A stretch of 15,523 nucleotides of DNA from Methanothermococcus okinawensis (GTDB lineage Archaea; AGJL01; Methanococci; Methanococcales; Methanococcaceae), in contig DQVW01000116.1 in the NCBI GenBank assembly GCA_015661555.1, positions 1-15,523 of the forward strand, read 5' to 3'. The notes under the pieces are model-generated. The model was not told the DNA's origin and did not search any database. It saw only the letters and a program-made list of their open reading frames with translations. The position numbers were made by a program, and so were the translations under genes. Below are positions 12,944 through 15,523 of the stretch, piece after piece (position 1 is the first letter of the stretch; each line of letters begins with the position of its first letter).

Positions 12944-14131
12944 CTATTTCACCACTTCCCTAATAATCTCTTCCATAATTTTGGACTTCCTACCTTTCAA
13001 CTCCTTCAACACACCCCTTTTACCCATAAGTATTACCTCGTTGTAGTCGTCACCGAAGTAGTGCCTTGCGAGATCGTTCACCACGATGTAGTCCAGGTCG
13101 TACTCCCTTAACTTCTCCTTCCCTATTTCTACAAGTTCCTCCTTACTTACACCGTACTCGGCTTTAAATCCTACTATGGTTTTTTCAGGGAATGCCCTCC
13201 TAAGCTCCTTAATTATCTTAATATTCCTCCTCAATTTCAAGGTAATATCCCTGTCCGATTTTATCTTTCCAGGGAAGGTCACCTCTGGGATGAAGTCGGA
13301 AATAGCTGCACAGGAGATAATTACCTGGGCATCCCTTCCCACTTCCAAGGCCTTATCCAACATCTCCCTGGAAGTTAGTACCTTATGGGACTTAACGTAG
13401 TAGGGAGGTTCCATTCCAAGGGCGTGTATCACCTCTACGTGATGCCCCTCTCTCGCGGCAGCCTCTGCAAGGTAGTATCCTGTTTTTCCAGAGGACAGGT
13501 TGGTAATAACCCTAACCCTATCTATAAACTCGGCAGTAGCTCCAGAGAGTATTAAGACTCTTTTACCCCCTCTGTAATCTCCCTTCAACACCTCCATAAC
13601 CCTTAAGACCACGTCCTCTATAGAGGGCACCTTGGCCTTTCCCTCCTCCATCCTTGGTGGCAAAACATATACAAGCCTCTTTCTCCTTAACTTCTCCACA
13701 TGTTCCCCTATGTTTTGCCACATGTTTACATGCATCCCTGGAGCTATAAAGAGAGGCTTATTCTCCATGAACATAAGGGCCGTTGTATTTACTACATTGT
13801 CTCCAATGCCCAGGGCTATTTTACTGAGGGTATTTGCAGTTGTTGGATATATTACCATGGCGTCACAGAGGTTGTAGAGGGTTACATGCTCCACAAGACC
13901 TGTAATGTTGTAACATACCTTCTTCCCAGAGGCAAACTCTAGGGCGTACTCCCCCACTATATCCCTGGACTCCTGGGTGGCCACTGGATAAACCTCTGCA
14001 CCATGTCTTATAAGCTCCCTTATCAACTTAGGTGTCTCTATAGCCCCTATGGAGGCTGTTACTCCAACCACTATCCTCTTCCCCTCCAGTACTTTGGATT
14101 TTGAGCCCCTTATACCCTCTGTGGGATCCAT
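12944..14131 (-). CDS. coaBC: Bifunctional phosphopantothenoylcysteine decarboxylase / phosphopantothenate-cysteine ligase
   Basis: CoaBC makes 4'-phosphopantetheine for coenzyme A in two steps: ligation of cysteine to 4'-phosphopantothenate (CoaB), then FMN-dependent decarboxylation (CoaC). The 395-residue protein has the flavin-binding CoaC domain (about 18-183): VTASIGAIETPKLI, the catalytic-type histidine H82 (EHVTL), PTTANTLSKIALGIGDN in place of the PASANT motif, and the clamp APGMHVNMW. The CoaB domain (about 190-395) has LSGATAEFIDRVRVITNLSSGKTGYYLAE with N211, and the lysine-bearing PGKIKSD. The expected active-site cysteine of the CoaC recognition loop is not obvious (PPRMEEGKAKVPS at 158-170). 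The ATG at 14131 follows a GTGAT that contains the stop of the upstream radical SAM gene. An N-terminal extension of about 17 residues precedes the first strand. Confidence 0.94.
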   Translation of the reverse strand: MDPTEGIRGSKSKVLEGKRIVVGVTASIGAIETPKLIRELIRHGAEVYPVATQESRDIVGEYALEFASGKKVCYNITGLVEHVTLYNLCDAMVIYPTTANTLSKIALGIGDNVVNTTALMFMENKPLFIAPGMHVNMWQNIGEHVEKLRRKRLVYVLPPRMEEGKAKVPSIEDVVLRVMEVLKGDYRGGKRVLILSGATAEFIDRVRVITNLSSGKTGYYLAEAAAREGHHVEVIHALGMEPPYYVKSHKVLTSREMLDKALEVGRDAQVIISCAAISDFIPEVTFPGKIKSDRDITLKLRRNIKIIKELRRAFPEKTIVGFKAEYGVSKEELVEIGKEKLREYDLDYIVVNDLARHYFGDDYNEVILMGKRGVLKELKGRKSKIMEEIIREVVK

Positions 14132-14135
14132 AGTA

Positions 14136-15314
14136 TCACGTCCCCCTCCTTATATCCCTTAAACTTCTCCTCTCCACAACTAGAGGAATCCTCTCCACCT
14201 CCAAACCATCCACTGTAGGATACCTCTCGGAGATATAGGCACTGAATTTAAACCTGTACCCCCTATCCTTTAACATCTCCACTATCTCCTCTAGAATATA
14301 GGGATTGAGATAGATGCTTTTTTTATCCAGGTCTATCTCGTAGGGTACCTGGTTGTACTCCAGTATCTCCAGTAGGTCCTTAACATCCCTGAGATTTCTA
14401 AAGGAGACCACACCCCTTACCAGGAGACCCTCCTCTGTAATTACCTCGTAATCCTTGGCAACATTCTCAGCCCTTTTAAGTAACCTGTTCTTCATCTGTA
14501 TACCGTCCTTTAACACAGAGGGACAGTAGTGCACCATTAGTTTAGATCCCTTTTTCCTGAAGTACTCAACTACCTTCCTGGCAGTCTCCTCACTTCCAAG
14601 TATCTCAGAGGTGTAGTCGTTTTTCTCCACAAATCCCCTCTCTTTAAGGGATTGGTAGTTGGTCTCGGAGTACTCCAACTGGTTTATATTCAAGTATCTA
14701 ACTCCAGCCCTCTCGAGAGCCTCTCCTAGATAGATGATCTCCTTCTCGTAGTTTGGGATAGAGGGTATCTCCACCACCACGTCTTTTATATACTTCATAC
14801 AGAGTTTAAGGGTGTCCACCAGGTACTTCACATACTCCTTCCTCTCCTTCTCTTTACCCTCTCCGTAGTACTCGTTGAAGTACTTGGTGGGATGTATCCT
14901 TATCTCGTCTAACCCAGCTTCCTTTAGTGCCTTAAGTTTATCCTCGTCTATGTAGGTAGGGGTGGTATAGAGGTGGATGTGGAAGGAGGGGCCAAATCTC
15001 TCTTTAAGTGCCTTCATGTATTTACAGGTCCTCTCCAACCTAAGTAGTGGGTTACCCCCTGTGATACCTGCCCCCTTACTTCCACAGAGGATACACTCCT
15101 CTATACACTCCTCGATGGAGTTTATCCTTCTCTCGTTGGCGTAGATAACATCCTTCCCCTTTCTCTTTTCAGATATTGGGCAGTAGTAGCAGTTCTCGTC
15201 ACATAGACCTGTGATAAATAGAACTAGTTTTTCACCTCTAATACAGTACTGACACCCCAGGGGGAGCTTATCCATGTTTTTAGATAGAGTCTCCTTCAAC
15301 TCCTCGATATCCAT
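14136..15314 (-). CDS. Radical SAM protein of COG2108 type, function unknown, first gene of the long operon
   Basis: This 392-residue radical SAM enzyme has its cluster motif CX3CX2C at C38, C42 and C45 (GLCDENCYYCP). An extra CxxC pair stands just before it (C21, C24 in GCQYC), and three more cysteines follow (C70, C74, C77) ahead of the GAGITGGNPLL (GGE-like) segment. HIHLYTTPTYI and DEIRIHPTKY continue the barrel. A C-terminal region (about 290-392) of alternating strands and helices has no recognisable domain. From memory it matches archaeal COG2108, described only as related to pyruvate-formate-lyase activases. I choose the ATG at 15314, since GAGGGAT lies 3 nt before it. The upstream ATG at 15326 has no ribosome site. 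The stop overlaps the coaBC ribosome site. Leading this operon suggests a constitutive housekeeping or tRNA/cofactor role, but the reaction is unknown. Confidence 0.78.
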   Translation of the reverse strand: MDIEELKETLSKNMDKLPLGCQYCIRGEKLVLFITGLCDENCYYCPISEKRKGKDVIYANERRINSIEECIEECILCGSKGAGITGGNPLLRLERTCKYMKALKERFGPSFHIHLYTTPTYIDEDKLKALKEAGLDEIRIHPTKYFNEYYGEGKEKERKEYVKYLVDTLKLCMKYIKDVVVEIPSIPNYEKEIIYLGEALERAGVRYLNINQLEYSETNYQSLKERGFVEKNDYTSEILGSEETARKVVEYFRKKGSKLMVHYCPSVLKDGIQMKNRLLKRAENVAKDYEVITEEGLLVRGVVSFRNLRDVKDLLEILEYNQVPYEIDLDKKSIYLNPYILEEIVEMLKDRGYRFKFSAYISERYPTVDGLEVERIPLVVERRSLRDIRRGT

Positions 15315-15380
15315 GGTATCCCTCATTAACTTTTAATAAAATTAATTTACTACTCATAGTTAAAATATAGAGAGGATAAA
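15315..15380. promoter_or_regulatory. Divergent promoter region for the eight-gene operon and the right-edge gene
   Basis: This region is very AT-rich. On the minus strand CTATATTTTAACT (about 15357-15369) is a TATA-like box, giving a transcription start near 15335-15342 and a leader carrying GAGGGAT before the ATG at 15314. On the plus strand the run TTTTAATAAAATTAATTT (15331-15348) is the likely box for the gene at 15381. AGAGGAT (15371-15377) is its ribosome site. Both start sites are inferred. Confidence 0.5.
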
Positions 15381-15523
15381 ATGCTTGGTAAAGAGGATTT
15401 CACTAAATGGATCAAAGCATCTCATGATTTATTTGAGATTTTTGAAAATAGACATGTTGCATACTCTCTAGCTAGAAAATGGGTTGATGAGTGGTTTAAG
15501 GATGGAAAATTTAATGTTGAAAA
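15381..15523 (+). CDS. Unrecognised gene, first 47 codons only (runs off right edge)
   Basis: An ATG at 15381 with AGAGGAT 3 nt before it opens a frame that continues without a stop to the window end. The visible peptide begins MLGKEDFTKWIKASHDLFEI and is helical, aromatic and charged (two FxKWI/ARKWVDEWF-like patches). It has no signal peptide and no membrane segment so far. Codon use is AT-rich compared with the neighbouring operon, similar to the pilus cassette genes. I cannot assign a family from this fragment. Confidence 0.6.
   Translation, partial: MLGKEDFTKWIKASHDLFEIFENRHVAYSLARKWVDEWFKDGKFNVE

Noticed and set aside
12426..13046. Plus-strand frames opposite RaSEA and coaBC
   Set aside because: Both minus-strand genes have full family motifs; the plus frames are low-complexity shadows.
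1..15523. tRNA, rRNA, CRISPR array, insertion sequence or integration site
   Set aside because: Nearly all the sequence is coding. The short spacers show no cloverleaf, no spaced direct repeats of CRISPR type, no transposase and no flanking duplications that I can see by eye.

Overview
The window comes from a thermophilic methanogenic archaeon, most likely of the order Methanococcales. The evidence is an archaeal-type alanyl-tRNA synthetase, the archaeal transcription factor TFE, Alba chromatin protein, a RaSEA-type archaeosine radical SAM enzyme, a class III (QxSxEF) pilin signal, a probable [Fe]-hydrogenase cofactor enzyme (HcgA/HmdB-like), TATA boxes, and GGTGA-type ribosome binding sites. 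The phosphodiesterase at about 10 kb closely resembles the Methanocaldococcus jannaschii MJ0936 protein as I remember it. I cannot name the species. Hand counts on a few rows give roughly 43-47% G+C in most genes, against about 32-37% in the pilus-type genes and the right-edge gene.

Layout, left to right. (1) Positions 1-2757, minus strand: an M20-family metallohydrolase followed 19 nt later by alaS, whose 3' part runs off the left edge. (2) 2758-2878: a divergent promoter region with TTGT/ACAA half-sites that could bind a regulator. (3) 2879-5484, plus strand: a three-gene surface or pilus cassette made of a membrane-anchored DUF515-like protein, a secreted sequon-rich protein and a class III pilin-like protein. 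(4) 5487-6545, minus strand: a radical SAM protein with a CX5CX2C cluster motif, probably HcgA. It converges on the pilin gene with a 2-bp gap. (5) 6724-8441, plus strand: an ATP-grasp ligase of unknown substrate overlapping tfe by 34 nt, then alba (8511-8789) with its own strong TATA box. (6) 15314 down to 8794, minus strand: one tightly packed eight-gene run, in the order COG2108-type radical SAM, coaBC, RaSEA, pyrF, a small coiled-coil protein, hemD, an MJ0936-like phosphodiesterase, hemC. (7) The start of an unrecognised plus-strand gene at 15381.

How the genes work together: the long minus run combines tetrapyrrole synthesis (hemC and hemD give uroporphyrinogen III, the precursor of coenzyme F430 and cobamides in methanogens), coenzyme A synthesis (coaBC), UMP synthesis (pyrF) and tRNA archaeosine formation (RaSEA), plus three genes of unclear role. 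Gaps of 0-11 nt and one 23-nt overlap, with stop codons inside the next ribosome binding site at several junctions, suggest one co-translated transcript. The tfe and alba genes are transcription and chromatin housekeeping. The pilus cassette lacks its prepilin peptidase within this window.

I see no tRNA, rRNA, CRISPR array, insertion sequence or attachment site. No stretch over 300 bases lacks a gene; the largest gap is 6546-6723. The least understood parts are the COG2108-type radical SAM gene leading the long operon, the ATP-grasp gene, the pilus cassette with an internally duplicated protein, and the small coiled-coil gene.
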